From positions 119,586,810 to 119,650,809 of the forward strand of contig CM070876.1 of assembly GCA_036365515.1 (NCBI GenBank): 64,000 nucleotides of DNA, read 5' to 3'. Every line of letters begins with the position of its first letter. Position 1 is the stretch's first letter. Shown here in pieces: positions 1 to 9,837 of the stretch. Origin of the DNA: Torymus aiolomorphi (Eukaryota; Arthropoda; Insecta; Hymenoptera; Torymidae). The notes below the pieces were generated by a model. The model was not told where the DNA came from and did not search any database. It worked only from the letters and a program-made list of their open reading frames with translations. Position numbers and translations under genes: made by a program.

Positions 1-167
1 ACTTTAATCACATATTAACTTATTTTGCTTTGCTACATTTAGTGCAAACGTAAAATACGAAAAGAAAAAAGCTATTTATAATTTAAAAATTCCAAGACAA
101 GTTTGTCATATAACGCCAAATACTTTATTACCAAAAAAAATGCAGAACCTTCGTGTGGTAAATTATA
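1..167 (+). pseudogene. Helitron protein fragment, N-terminal side, cut by the mariner insertion
   Basis: A short plus-strand frame ends in residues S-C-G-K-L-Y at 151-168, immediately before the mariner-like element. On the other side of that element (from about 3380) the sequence reads Y-D-D-N-T-A-I-E, then a long Helitron-type frame. Helitron replicase/helicase proteins have a comparable block (a G-Q-L-Y-like motif, then an N-T-A-containing stretch) upstream of the Rep domain, so the two flanks are inferred to be one interrupted gene. The upstream part lies outside the window. The exact frame across the junction cannot be settled because of 1-2 base ambiguity at the TA target. Non-functional. 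Confidence 0.5.
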
Positions 168-535
168 TACAAGGTGTCTCATTTTAATCTATGCAGCCAA
201 ATATCTCCGAATGCAGGCCAGATACAGAAAAATGGTTCAGATGAAAATTTTTCGTGACGATGGGGGTCAACTTTTTGTCACCTTCAATTTGACCTTGAGA
301 TCATTTTTCAAGGTCATGTCAAGGTTAAGATCATTTTTTCAAATTAGGACCCCTATTTCTGACGTCAGAATCAGATAGAGCGGGAAATTTTACGTCCAAA
401 ACCGTTCTTTAAACATTTTTTTGTGACCTCCACACGATTGAATCAAGGTTAAATGCTTAAAAATTGGTCAGAACGCGAAATTTCATAGTTGTCTCAAGCA
501 GAACAAGCCTTGATAAACCCAACCAATTAAGAAAT
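168..535. repeat. Left terminal inverted repeat of the mariner-like element
   Basis: About 365 bp, matching 3014-3377 in inverse orientation with scattered mismatches and small indels. Shared blocks include the terminal GTGTCTCATTTTAATC, a central GACGTCAGAA/CACGTCAGAA region, and the inner AAGCAGAACAAGCC near 496-509. The inner boundary is at a CCAACCAA motif (about 519-526). Confidence 0.8.
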
Positions 536-539
536 TTTT

Positions 540-935
540 GTGCTCGCCAATTGTGAATATGATGTTAGGTTTCTGTGGGGTGCGATGCGATGGTACCGCA
601 TGGAGGCTGAAATATCCCAAATGAGGTCATTTTGAATCACTGTGAAAATCACTAAAAACACATTCTGAGAGCTTCAGGGGTCGCTGATTATAAATTCGAA
701 GTCAGCTGCAACGCCGGAGTACCACATGGAGATTGAATCGCTTTAAGTGGGGTCAATTTTCCAATTTCCATGAAAATCGCTAAAAATACTATCCTGGGAG
801 TTTTCGCGGTCACTTATCTACAGAAGTTCCAGCAACATTGCTCTATTGGCTTTAACCCCTTTTTGATAATACTGGTCCTTACTTTTAGCGTTACCCAGAA
901 ACAACGACGGGGACGTAGTAAGGCCTGTTTTCTTT
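540..935. repeat. Degenerate internal repeats of the mariner-like element
   Basis: Two diverged copies of an approximately 130-150-bp motif lie side by side. Both contain GAAAATC(A/G)CTAAAAA followed by a TGGGAG/TGAGAG box and GGTC(G/A)C. One copy is near 640-700, the other near 770-815. No convincing coding sequence; short frames here are unsupported. Confidence 0.5.
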
Positions 936-1350
936 GGGCTGCTTGTTTACGTGAATCCCCTTGCCTCTCACTGGGGTGCTTGTTTAACGTGAGTTCCCTT
1001 GCCTCTCACTGTGGTGCTTTTTTAATGTGAGTCTCCTTGCCTCTCACTGGGGTGCTTTTTTAACGTGCGTCCCCTTGCCTCCCACTGGGGTGCTTGTTTA
1101 CGTGAGTCCCCTTGCCTCTCACTGGGGTGCTTGTTTAACGTGAATCCCCTTGCCTCTCACTGGGGTGCTTGTTTATTGTGAGTCCCCTTGCCTCTCACTG
1201 GGGTGCTTGTTTAACGTGAGTCCCCTTGCCTCTCACTGGGGCGCTTGTTTAACGTGAGTCCCCTTGCCTCTCACGGGGGTGCTTGTTTAACGTGAGTCCC
1301 CTTGCCTCTCACTGGGGTGCTTGTTTAACGTGAGTCCCCTTGCCTCTCAC
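936..1350. repeat. 38-bp minisatellite, about 11 copies
   Basis: Tandem copies of a 38-bp unit containing GTGAGTCCCCTTGCCTCTCA and GGGGTGCTTGTTTAAC. Copies are highly similar, with a few substitutions and one-base indels. The array sits directly downstream of the stop of the minus-strand transposase, inside the mariner-like element. Confidence 0.93.
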
Positions 1351-1374
1351 CATTATTACTGCAGTTGACATTAT

Positions 1375-2439
1375 CTATCCACGGAGTACATGTTCAAAGT
1401 TACCTCCGTTGGCTTCCATGCACAGGCGTAATCGCCGTTGGAAATGATCCACAGTCCTGACCAACGTTGCTCTAGAAATGGATTCGCAAGCTCTAGGAAT
1501 TCTATCCATAAAATCTTCCCTTGTTGTAGGCCGTTGAGCAAAAACTACATTTTTGACGTACCCCCACAAGAAAAAATCTGGTGACGTCATATCTGGTGAA
1601 TTAGCAGGCCAGTTAACTGGACCTCTTCGCCCAATCCACCTGTCATTGTAGTTGTGATTTAAAAATTCTCGAATGATTCGTGCAAAATGTGGTGCTGCAC
1701 CATCTTGCTGAAGCCATATTCTTTGTCTTGTAGCTAGGTCGACGTTTTCCAAAAGTACTGGCAAATGATCTCTTATTAGCTCTAAATAGCTGTTTCTATC
1801 GACATTTCGCTCAAAGAAATACGGACCTATCAAGTAACCATTGACTATTCCACACCACACCATTATGCTCCACCGATTTTGATGATCCATCGCTCTGTGC
1901 CAGTGAGGGTTCACATCTGACCAATAATGGCAATTGTGCCTGTTCAGTCGCCCATCGCTACAAAATTTTGCCTCATCCGAAAAAAGGACGTATTTGAAAA
2001 AGTCTGGATCATTTTCTATCATTCTTAAAGCCCAGTGACAAAATTCAATGCGCAATTGAATATAGTTCTGCCTTAGTTCCTGAACTAAAGTTATATGGTA
2101 GGCATGATAGTCAATAATTCTCAGAATCCTTGAAACTGTCGGACGGGAAATACCAATTTCTCTTTAAATTTGGCGTGTGCTAATATGCGGGTCGAGATGA
2201 ACAATTGCTAAAATAGTCACGACACGAGCATCGTTTTCATCGTATTCGTGGTGCCTGCGCTGACGAATAAGGTGGCCACCGCGAGCTCTTTGAGTTAAAG
2301 TTCTGATTGTCAAATCAGTAGGATGTCTTCTTTGTGGATACAACTGAGCATACCGCCTAGCTGCTGCACGATAATTACCATTACATTGCCCTAAAACCAT
2401 TATCATTTCAACTATTTGATCAGCTGGATAATCAGCCAT
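1375..2439 (-). pseudogene. Mariner-like transposase, one in-frame stop
   Basis: One continuous minus-strand frame starts with ATG at 2439 and ends at 1375, broken only by TAA at 2164-2166. The N-terminal part (91 residues) is a helix-turn-helix region of the type seen in insect ITm transposases (R-A-A-A-R-R-Y core). The frame continues past the stop with R-E-I-G-I-S-R-P-T-V-S-R, a second DNA-binding helix. The C-terminal catalytic part has all three aspartates: L-F-S-D-E-A-K-F (residue 27 of the downstream piece), Q-Q-D-G-A-A-P-H (118) and S-P-D-F-F-L-W-G (160). The last two are separated by 41 residues, a DD41D spacing. The stop falls in the DNA-binding domain, so the protein is probably dead unless read through. 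The triad is intact, which suggests recent inactivation. Confidence 0.88.
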
Positions 2440-2894
2440 GATGTATCTTTACTTATAGACGAGACAATTGAAAAAGATTTAATTTTTAAAATATTGAGAA
2501 CAAATAAACCTTCGTGTCTTGGAAATTTAACTTAAGTTACAAATTCAATACAAATTGTTGAAAATTCAATTCTTGCTTATTTTCAACAATGTAATAGTTA
2601 ACACTTGTATTTTAACCTCTTACTTAGTTAATCTTGTTATCAATTATTAGATTTTAAACTTTTGACATCGTTATTCCTGTGATAAAGATAAAAATTTCTT
2701 TTACTTTATATTTTTTTACGTAACGCTTGTTCCCATAAAATCATGAATTTTCGTAAGTGGAAGGGTGATTTCTTGAGTTTTAATAAAAAATGGAAGGTGA
2801 TGGTATAATTCTGGCCCCAGATTCGGTTTTAACACATCCAAATTCATAAGAGTTGATGGGTCTGGTATTGAGTACAGATCCCTTTTTTATTGTA
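2440..2894. other. Non-coding internal region of the mariner-like element
   Basis: AT-rich sequence between the start of the transposase gene and the inverted transposase fragment. No open frame or repeat that I can support. It would include the transposase promoter, but no clear motif is visible. Confidence 0.4.
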
Positions 2895-3018
2895 TCTGTG
2901 AATTATCCAGCTGATCAAATAGTTGACATGATAATGGTTTTAGAGCAATGTAATGGCAATTATCGTGCAGCAGCTAGGCGCCATGATGAGCTGTATCTAC
3001 AAAAAAGACATCCTTTGG
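2895..3018 (+). pseudogene. Inverted fragment of the transposase N-terminus
   Basis: On the plus strand this encodes Y-P-A-D-Q-I-V-D-M-I-M-V-L-E-Q-C-N-G-N-Y followed by R-A-A-A-R-R. It is a diverged copy of the first 40 or so residues of the minus-strand transposase (2439 downwards) in opposite orientation. It runs straight into the inner edge of the right inverted repeat. The element is therefore not a simple two-ended transposon: part of a second copy's gene end was captured with the right end. The differences (for example H-D-E-L for Y-A-Q-L) indicate it came from another copy. Confidence 0.8.
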
Positions 3019-3377
3019 TTGGTTGGGTTTATCATGGCTTGTTCTGCTTGAAACAACTATGAAATTTCGCGTTCTGACCAATTTTTAACCATTTGACCTT
3101 GATATAACCTTGTGGAGGTCACAAAAAGATGCTTAAAGAACGGCTTTGGATGTAAAATTTCCCGCCCTATCCGATTCCCACGTCAGAAATAAGGGTTCTA
3201 ATTTGAAAAAATGATCTTAACCTTGAAATGACCATGAAAAATGATCTCAAGGTCTAATTGAAGCTGACCAAAAGTTAACTCCCATCGTCACGAACAATTT
3301 TCATCTGAACCATTTTTCTGTATCTGGCCTGCATTCGGAGATATTTGGCTGCATAGATTAAAATGAGACACTGTGTA
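3014..3377. repeat. Right terminal inverted repeat of the mariner-like element
   Basis: Inverse copy of 168-535, ending in AGATTAAAATGAGACACTGT (3356-3375) and then TA. Compared with the left arm it has single-base differences and short indels, consistent with an old insertion. Confidence 0.8.
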
Positions 3378-3766
3378 TATATGATGACAATACTGCAATT
3401 GAAATGAAAATAAAGAGTCATAAAGATTTAACTCAAGAACATTAAAAATTATTGACTGAAGTTTTAAATAGTAATCCTTATGCTAAACAGTATAAATATT
3501 TACACGAAATAACTAATACAGAGAAACTTTCAAATTATAAATTATATTTTGTTCGTAAGAATAATAATCAAAAACATAATTATACTAAACCATTAACGTC
3601 GGAATGTGCAGCTATAATTATTTCCAAATCAGGAATCCCTCATAATTATGATCTATGCGTTTATCCGAAAAATAATTCTAATGAAGAAGAATACACATAT
3701 TTAAGTAAATTATCACACCATGTTGACCCAATGGTATTTCCATTATTTTTCGTCCAAGAGATTTAG
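3378..3766 (+). pseudogene. Helitron protein, region upstream of Rep (decayed)
   Basis: Plus-strand coding remnant resuming after the mariner insertion. It reads Y-D-D-N-T-A-I-E, has an in-frame stop near 3445, then about 100 residues including N-P-Y-A-K-Q-Y-K-Y-L-H-E and H-H-V-D-P-M-V-F-P-L-F-F. These match the conserved stretch of Helitron proteins ahead of the replication-initiator domain (N-P-Y-A and D-P-M-x-Y-P-L-x-F type motifs). The next 170 bases carry further Helitron-like sequence (G-W-S-I/Y-T-K region) in shifted frames. Non-functional. Confidence 0.72.
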
Positions 3767-3933
3767 GCTGGAGTATTGGTTATACTAAAGAATCATATGA
3801 TTCAAAAGAAAACCTTCTAACAATATTACAGCACCATTCTTATAGATTAGCTTACAGACCAAATTCAGAAAATTTCAATCCACTTTTATTTGGGGGGTGA
3901 CTAACCCAACAAGTCTTTTTACATGCCTATATT

Positions 3934-5031
3934 ATGATAGAAAACGATAGAATGAATTATTTTAGGCAGAAGCAAAAAAAATTGCGTACTGAATGTTATC
4001 AAGGTTTGAGGGATCATTTTATAAATAGTGCATTAAATATATCAGAAAATTTTGAAAAAAAAGAAAGACTAGGAAATATTTTTGTACTACCAGCAACTTC
4101 TATAGGTAGTCCTAGATATATGCAGCAACATTATCAAGATGCAATGGCAATAGTAATCCTAAGTGGAAAGAATTAAAAAATGTATTAACGACATTTCCTA
4201 TCGGAACTACGCCCAATGATATACCAAATATTACAGTTAGATTATTTTATACAAAATTTAAGTGTTTACTTAATGATATAGAAAACCATAAACTTTTTGG
4301 AAATGCTTTAGCTTATGTGTATACTATTGAATTTCAGAAAAGAGGATTACCGTATGCACATCTTGTAGTAACATTAGATCACAAAAATAAATTAATGACA
4401 CCAGAAGCTATTAATAAACACATTTCTGCTGAGATACCTTCTAATAATGATAAAAAATTACAAAAATTAGTTATAAAACATATATTACATGGACCACATA
4501 GTGAAAATTCTCCGTGTTACGATAAATGTAAAGACGTTTGTAAAAAAAATTTTCCTAAACCTTTTCAATCGTCAACATTTAAAAAAAATGGTTATCCTCA
4601 ATATAAGCGAACAAATAACTCTTTTGATAACTACACATATCGACTTAAAAGAAGTAAAAAAATTATTTCAGTAGATAATTCAATGGTAGTTCCTTACAAT
4701 AAATTTTTATTAGAAAAATATAAATGTCATATTAATGTTGAATATTGTGCTTCAATTCAAAGCATCAATATATTTTTGATTATATACATAAAGGCAGTGG
4801 TAGAGCTTTATGAACATTAAAAAAAATGATGACAAAAGAAATGGAATATATGACGAAATTACTGAATATATTGATGGCCGGTACTTGAGCCCAATGGACG
4901 CAGCATGGCGGTTACAAAAATTTCCCTTATGTGGAAGGAGTCATACTGTTATCTGTTTAGCAGTTCATACAGAAAATCAACAAAAAATTGTTTTTGAAGA
5001 AAATTATGAAATAGATGCTCTTGATAATTGA
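3934..5031 (+). pseudogene. Helitron Rep (HUH nuclease) domain remnant
   Basis: Three consecutive frames form one broken Rep region. 3934-4176 contains R-T-E-C-Y-Q-G-L-R-D and I-G-S-P-R-Y-M-Q-Q-H-Y-Q-D-A-M, the classic block before the nuclease motif. A frameshift near 4165-4175 leads into N-P-K-W-K-E-L and then I-E-F-Q-K-R-G-L-P-Y-A-H-L. In Helitrons the last motif is normally G-L-P-H-x-H, the metal-binding HUH pair. Here the first His is Tyr (codon 4353-4355), so the nuclease would be inactive even without frameshifts. 4810-5031 carries the downstream Y-D-E-I-x-E-Y-I-D-G-R-Y and G-R-S-H-T-V-I-C-L-A-V-H block, also typical of Helitrons. Stops and shifts make the gene dead. Confidence 0.85.
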
Positions 5032-5039
5032 AAAACAAC

Positions 5040-5700
5040 TTTAATAGCGTGGTTTGACTTGAATAAAAATGATAAATTTGCAAATAATATAAAATACGTT
5101 AATATACGGCATTACTATATATTTAACGCAAAAAAAGTTTGGGTAAAACGTGAAAGTGAACAAAAACATTATGCTATTGCACGTTTAAATATAGTATCTC
5201 CAAAGATTCTGAAAGATTCGCTTTAAAATTAATATTAAGTCGTATAAAAGGCGCTACTTCCTTTAAAGATTTACGTACATATAAAAATGTAACGTATAAT
5301 ACTCATAAAGAAGCTGCGACTGCAATGGATTTAATAGAAAACGATTTACAAATTTTAAAAATCTTTGAAGAAGCATGTCGTATCATGTTACCTTTTCAAT
5401 TACGTAAATTTTTTACTTCGTTTCTACTAACAGAAAATATTCAAGCCAATATTATTTTGGAAAATTTTAAAAAATATTTTAGTAAAGATTTTCATGGAAA
5501 TAAAGATAACTTAGCTTTAGATCATATAAATAAATTATTATTGTTGGAAGATTTATCTTGTACAGATTTTGGATTACCTGAACCTGATCCCATCATAAAT
5601 GATATAAAATACGATAGTAAAATAATTTGAATTAGTAAGGAAATATTCGAAGATATGTTTACAAAGTTAAATGATGTTTTATGATGTAATGAAAGATGAT
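5040..5700 (+). pseudogene. Helitron linker between Rep and helicase domains
   Basis: Fragments in shifting frames continue the Helitron protein. The longest is 5325-5630 (101 residues; A-C-R-I-M-L-P-F-Q-L-R-K-F-F and L-L-L-L-E-D-L-S-C-T-D-F-G-L-P-E), resembling the leader of Helitron helicase domains. Frame breaks occur near 5030, 5220 and 5630. The region ends where an LTR-like insertion begins at 5707. Confidence 0.65.
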
Positions 5701-5706
5701 GGATCG

Positions 5707-6004
5707 TGAGTTAGGCTAGTTCGTAAATTGAAAAACTTCCGTGTAGAGATAAAAGTGCTTTATTTAATCTGCCATCGCGCCACTGTAAGCGTACAGGTGT
5801 TGCTGTTCTCTCTGCCGTCGCGTGCTGAACTGGAGCCAGCCGGTGCTGCGAAGTGCCGTCGGCGTGCCTTAGTAGTTGGAGGGGCGGTAAGAGAGGACCG
5901 CGTGGAGAGCGCTGACTGGCTGCGCACCTGCGGGAACCGAATATCGCCTTATATGGCGTGATGACGTCAGCGTCTCGAATGTTCGAGGCGTTGGATCGCC
6001 AACA
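5707..6004 (-). mobile_element. Solo LTR, BEL/Pao-like
   Basis: A GC-rich 298-bp block interrupts AT-rich Helitron coding sequence. Read on the minus strand it starts TGTTGGCGATCC, has a TATA-like CGCCATATAAGGCG (complement near 5944-5957) and an AATAAA polyadenylation signal (near 5760), and ends in CA at 5707. This is LTR layout, and the TGTTGG start matches the BEL/Pao LTR at 48695-49110. No clean 5-bp target duplication is visible; a GGATCG occurs at 5701-5706 and again at 5993-5998. No coding sequence inside. Confidence 0.55.
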
Positions 6005-6039
6005 AATTAAGATCAAAAATTTATTTTCAAACAACTTAT

Positions 6040-6395
6040 AAAAAATATAAATAAAATAAATTTTATAGACGATCCTGGAGGTTCGGATAAAACATTTTTA
6101 TATAAAACTTTAATGTATTATTTTCTATTAAAAGGAAAAAATATTATATCAATGGCTTGGACTGGTATAGCGTCTATTCTATTACCCAAAGGAATGACTA
6201 CTCATAGAACCTTTAGATTACCATTATATTTAAATAGTATTGAAAATTCTTTTTTAAAATTAGAATCAGATAAAAAGAAATTAAGAGAAACAGAAGTCAT
6301 AATCTAGGATGAAGCATCTATGATACCCAAAAAAGCTTTAGAAATTATTGACAGAACTTTAAGAGATTTATGTACAAACGATTTACCTTTTAGGA
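6040..6395 (+). pseudogene. Helitron Pif1-like helicase domain remnant
   Basis: Plus-strand frame with F-I-D-D-P-G-G-S-D-K-T-F-L-Y at about 6060-6103. This is the Walker A motif of Pif1-type helicases with the second conserved Gly changed to Asp. It continues with the A-x-T-G-I-A-S-I-L-L and T-x-H-R-T-F-R-L-P blocks. Walker B (normally W-D-E-A) is preceded by an in-frame TAG (6306-6308) in place of Trp. The homology stops abruptly after C-T-N-D-L-P-F near 6393, where PLE-derived sequence begins, so the rest of the helicase is missing. Dead. Confidence 0.8.
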
Positions 6396-7276
6396 GCACA
6401 TGGCGTCGATATAAGCGATACAGTGGTGTACAGTCGTATATTTATAGTCAAAAGATGCGTGTGTTTACAAACAAGGAGAAAATAAGCAGAGTAATGCATA
6501 GTTCAATTTAAAAGGCGGAGTAACGGAAAATAAGATCTATTTAGTGATTTTACATCTTCTTTTTTGTTAATATTGTTTTTATCACATTTAATGTGAATCA
6601 TTTTGGATAGAGTGAGTTTTTTATAATTTACTTCGTAATCTAAAATTCTACTATTTTCCCAGTCAAAATCATGTGAAAACTTATTCATGTGTTGTTTCAC
6701 TACTGCTTCTGGATTATTGGTTTTTTGGTGTTCTTTAATTCTCGTTTTTTGAGTCCTTTTGGTTTCTCCTGTATATAACGCTGGGAATGATTTACAAAAG
6801 AACTTATATACTATGTTATGCCGATTCCATTTCTCGATATGGTCTTTTCCTAGTTTGATAACTAAGTTGAAACTTTTTTTAACTATAGGTAGAGCGCGGA
6901 AGTTGAAGGATTTTAAAATTGCTGCTAATTTATTAAATTGATCATTAAACGGTAAAGAAATGTATGAAGAAGATCTATTGCGTAATGGTACTATTTTATG
7001 CAATTGTTTATGTTTAATAGTGTGCATCCTGATGCGTGTATAACGGTTAATAAATTTATTAGGGTAACTATTGTCTCTGAGAATTTGAGTGACCATTTTT
7101 AGATTTTTTTCTATGAAATTTGTTATGTGAAAGAGAAATAGCCCTATCAACCAGGTTATAATATAATATAAGGACTATGTTTATTTTTTGTTGAGTGGGG
7201 TGGTTATAGAGATAATTGATTAATCTACCAGAAGAATTAGGTTTATTGAACCAATCAGTAATAATATAATTATTGT
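6396..7276 (-). pseudogene. PLE-2: C-terminal RT and GIY-YIG endonuclease, downstream half
   Basis: Minus-strand Penelope-like element. Reading from 7276 it gives the D-W-F-N-K-P-N-S-S-G-R-L-I-N-Y block of the RT C-terminus in shifting frames, then an open frame from 7150 to the stop at 6503. That frame contains N-I-V-Y-K-F-F-C-K and Y-T-G-E-T-K-R-T followed by T-R-I-K-E-H, a GIY-YIG endonuclease core with its conserved Arg. It ends with S-Y-F-P-L-L-R-L-L-N, the same C-terminus as PLE-1. 6396-6502 is 3' UTR. The upstream half of this copy lies at 10628-11450; PLE-1 was inserted between them, leaving TAATATAATTATTGT on both sides. PLE-2 is older and carries frame breaks. Confidence 0.85.
7262..7276. 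repeat. 15-bp target-site duplication of PLE-1, left copy
   Basis: TAATATAATTATTGT, identical to 10628-10642. It lies within the PLE-2 coding sequence (N-N-Y-I-I region), so PLE-2 was the target. Confidence 0.88.
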
Positions 7277-7965
7277 AGGTAATGAGTTAAGTCGATCTGA
7301 CGGAGGCGAGGATTAGAAATCAAAAATTCAACGATTTCAGTAGAAAAGGCAACGTTACGTTGGCTTGGTCTGCCAACCTCTTCAGGCTACAATTTTTTAT
7401 TAAACAGAAAAAAAACAATTAATACAATGTAATTAATAGAAACTAAAAACACTCGCGTGATACAATAATTGATACCTTAAATTATAACGTGTGTTACATA
7501 GTACACATGAAGTCGATGTTAACGCAAAACATGAGATTGGTCAGTATTTATAGTATACACAGTAAAGGGTTGGTGTCTGTGTTTACAAACAAAACGCAGA
7601 TACATATAGAAAGAAAAATCATACGACAACAAATTTAATTTAAAAGTCTCAATAAAGGAAAATAAGACGTATTTAAAAATTTAACGTCTTCTTTCTTATT
7701 TATGTTATTACTGTTGCACTTAATGGGGATCATTTCTGACAATATACGTTTTTTGTAATTAGCTTCCTGATCTAGAATTTTAGTATTGTCCCAGTCAAAA
7801 TCATGGAGAAATTTATTCCTATGTTGTGGAACTACTGATTCTATGTTGTTATTTTTTTGATATTCGTTAATTCGTTAACTTATAAACTACGTTGGTCTTA
7901 TCCCACTTTTTTGTAGGGTCTTTACCTAATTTTATTACAGAACTTAGACTCTTATTAACAAGAGG
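7277..7965 (-). repeat. PLE-1 left pseudo-LTR (3' end of the minus-strand copy)
   Basis: Inverse of 9838-10580. It begins (minus sense) at CTCTTGTTAATAAGAG, includes the endonuclease coding end with an internal deletion, the 3' UTR, a hammerhead-like motif and the terminal GCCTCCGTCAGATCGACTTA. It differs from the right copy by one deletion of about 62 bp replaced with 6 bp, and a few substitutions. Confidence 0.88.
7354..7385 (-). ncRNA. Hammerhead-ribozyme-like motif, mutated core (PLE-1 left)
   Basis: On the minus strand CTGAAGA (7379-7385) is followed by G, a GTTGGC/GCCAAC stem with a 7-nt loop, then GTAAC (7354-7358). The right copy has GAAAC at the same place. CUGANGA and GAAA are the invariant boxes of hammerhead ribozymes, which PLEs are known to carry in their pseudo-LTRs. 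The A-to-T change in the second box should abolish cleavage. Stems I and III and the cleavage site were not identified. Confidence 0.5.
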
Positions 7966-9753
7966 CAAAACACGGAAGTTATAAGGTTTGAGAATGATTA
8001 CAATTTTTTCAAAAATGTCATTAAACGGTAATGAAATATGGGATACAAATTCGTTTTGTACAATATTGTCTTTTTGGTTGTTCTCATATTTAATTTTGTA
8101 AAATCTTTTGTATGCATATTTTTTTATGAATCTCCGAGGGTAATTATTATTTTTGAGTAATGTAGTAACAATATTTAGATTTTTCCTATGAAATTTTTTA
8201 TTTGATAATAAAATTGCTCTGTCAACAAGGTTGTACACAATATTGATCTTCTGTTGTGGTGGATGATAGGAATGATAATTAATAAGTCTGCCGGAAGAAG
8301 TGGGTTTATTATACCAATCTGTGATAATCGTATTATTATGGTGGATTAAAAGAATATCTAGAAAATTGATTTTTTTGTCCTGTTCTAATTCATAAGTAAA
8401 TTGTAACTTGTTATAATAGGAATTGAACGTATTTATTACGGTATTGATATGTTTTTTGTCGATACACATAATCGTGTCATCAACGTAGCGGAAATAAAAA
8501 AGTGGAAGAATATCATGGTTTTCTTTCAAAATTTTTAGACAGTCAGTTTCCAAATCGTCCATCACAATATCTGCAAATAATGGCGATATCGGGGAACCCA
8601 TAGGTGTACCATCAATTTGTCTATAAAATTTGTTATTGAAAGAAAAAAAGGTATTCGACAATAGAAATTTTATACATGTAATAATTTCGTTGAATGGGAT
8701 TTTGCATCTATTATGTATGGAATCAAATCTTCGATCTATACTGTCTAATACTAGTTGTAGTGGAATGTTTGTAAATAGAGAAATAACGTCTAAAGAGAGT
8801 AATACATAGTCATCTGGTATGATAACTGAATTTAATTTTTGTTTCAAATGAAAACTGTTGTCGATATGCGACTCTGGGATTTTTATGGACGATTTGATTT
8901 CATTGTAAATAATTTTAGCTAAAAAGTGGCTCGGACTATTGACTAATGAGATTATGGGACGGAATGGTATATCTTTTTTATGTATTTTTGGAAGACCGTA
9001 AAATTTTGCCAGTGTAGTATTTGAACAAGAGAGAGAGTTATTATGAAACTTTGTGCGCAAATAGTTATTATTATTTAAGTTCTTAAGAATCGTCGACGTG
9101 TCAGATTGTAATTTTTTTAGGGGATTCTTTTTAATATTTTCGTAAACAGTTGTGTCAGATAGTAACAAGTGCATTTTTTAGTTGTATTCAGTCTTGCTTA
9201 AGCAGACGGTGACATTTCCCTTGTCAGAAGTTGTAAACCATATATCTGGATTATTTTTAATAAACTTTTTTGTATTAGTTAATTTCCTTTTAAATACTTT
9301 TTCTTGTGGCTTTTCATGTTTTTGTTTCATAAACGCTGCTGTTAGATTTGATACAATTCTTTCCCTGATTTCGGATTGTTTTGATGTCGATAGTTCAGAA
9401 TTCATTAAACTAAACTCAACATTTTTAACTGTGTCCACGATGTCTTTTTTATCACACCTTTTGCTGGTACTAAATTTTGGTCCTAATGAGACTACGTCTA
9501 TTATGTCGTCAGGTATATGTACCTCTGTCAAGTTTTTGAAGAATTGTTCTTTTGATGTGGTATTCTTCGCTTGTAATTTTTGTTTTTTCGATATACATTC
9601 AAATTTTTTAATTAAATTTTTGTTGTGTTTTTCTCTAATCAATTTGGCTTTTTTGTTAGTATATGTAAAAAAATTATTAATAGTTAAATTATCAATGTTG
9701 AGTTCTGAAATTAGGTTTTTAAGAGATGATAATGATTTATTTAAAAAATTCAT
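7867..9753 (-). pseudogene. PLE-1 reverse transcriptase, one in-frame stop, endonuclease truncated
   Basis: A single minus-strand frame runs from ATG at 9753 to TAA at 7867, broken once by TAA at 9178-9180. The first 191 residues are the basic N-terminal region. The downstream 435 residues are the Penelope RT: L-P-K-I-H-K-K, R-P-I-I-S-L-V-N-S-P-S-H, S-L-D-V-I-S-L-F-T-N-I-P, D-G-T-P-M-G-S-P-I-S-P-L-F-A-D and the catalytic Y-V-D-D-T motif are all present. The frame ends V-V-Y-K-L-T-N because a 62-bp segment encoding the heart of the GIY-YIG endonuclease is missing; it is present in the plus-strand copy at 9838-10224. Without it, this copy lacks its own endonuclease. Confidence 0.9.
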
Positions 9754-9837
9754 ATGAAAATTGATATCACGGATTTCCAGATTTAATGTTAATAATAATT
9801 AATAAATTAGCGAATAATAATAATAATTAATTTAATT
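9754..9837. repeat. AT-rich AATAAT spacer at the PLE-1 inverted junction
   Basis: Short low-complexity run (AATAATAATTAATAA type) between the start codon side of the RT gene and the right pseudo-LTR. It is the centre of the inverted arrangement. Confidence 0.7.

Larger units (their letters stand above)
168..3377. mobile_element. Tc1/mariner-superfamily (ITm) element with long inverted ends, inserted at a TA
   Basis: The element has inverted ends of about 365 bp that begin with AGGTGTCTCATTTTAATCT on the left (171-189) and close with the complement (about 3355-3375) on the right. Both ends abut TA, the target of this superfamily. Inside lie a degenerate repeat block, a 38-bp minisatellite, a minus-strand transposase gene with one in-frame stop, and a stray inverted copy of the transposase 5' end. 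Flanking Helitron coding sequence appears to resume across the insertion, so the element is younger than the Helitron. Boundaries are accurate to a few bases. Confidence 0.8.

Noticed and set aside
5701..5998. GGATCG direct repeats as the target duplication of the LTR insertion
   Set aside because: Using them would move the right end away from the TG...CA boundary (6004) into the LTR sequence; probably coincidence or an altered flank.
9182..9757. 191-residue plus-strand frame opposite the PLE-1 N-terminus
   Set aside because: Antisense shadow of the RT gene; hydrophobic composition follows from the complementary strand of a Lys/Asn-rich gene.
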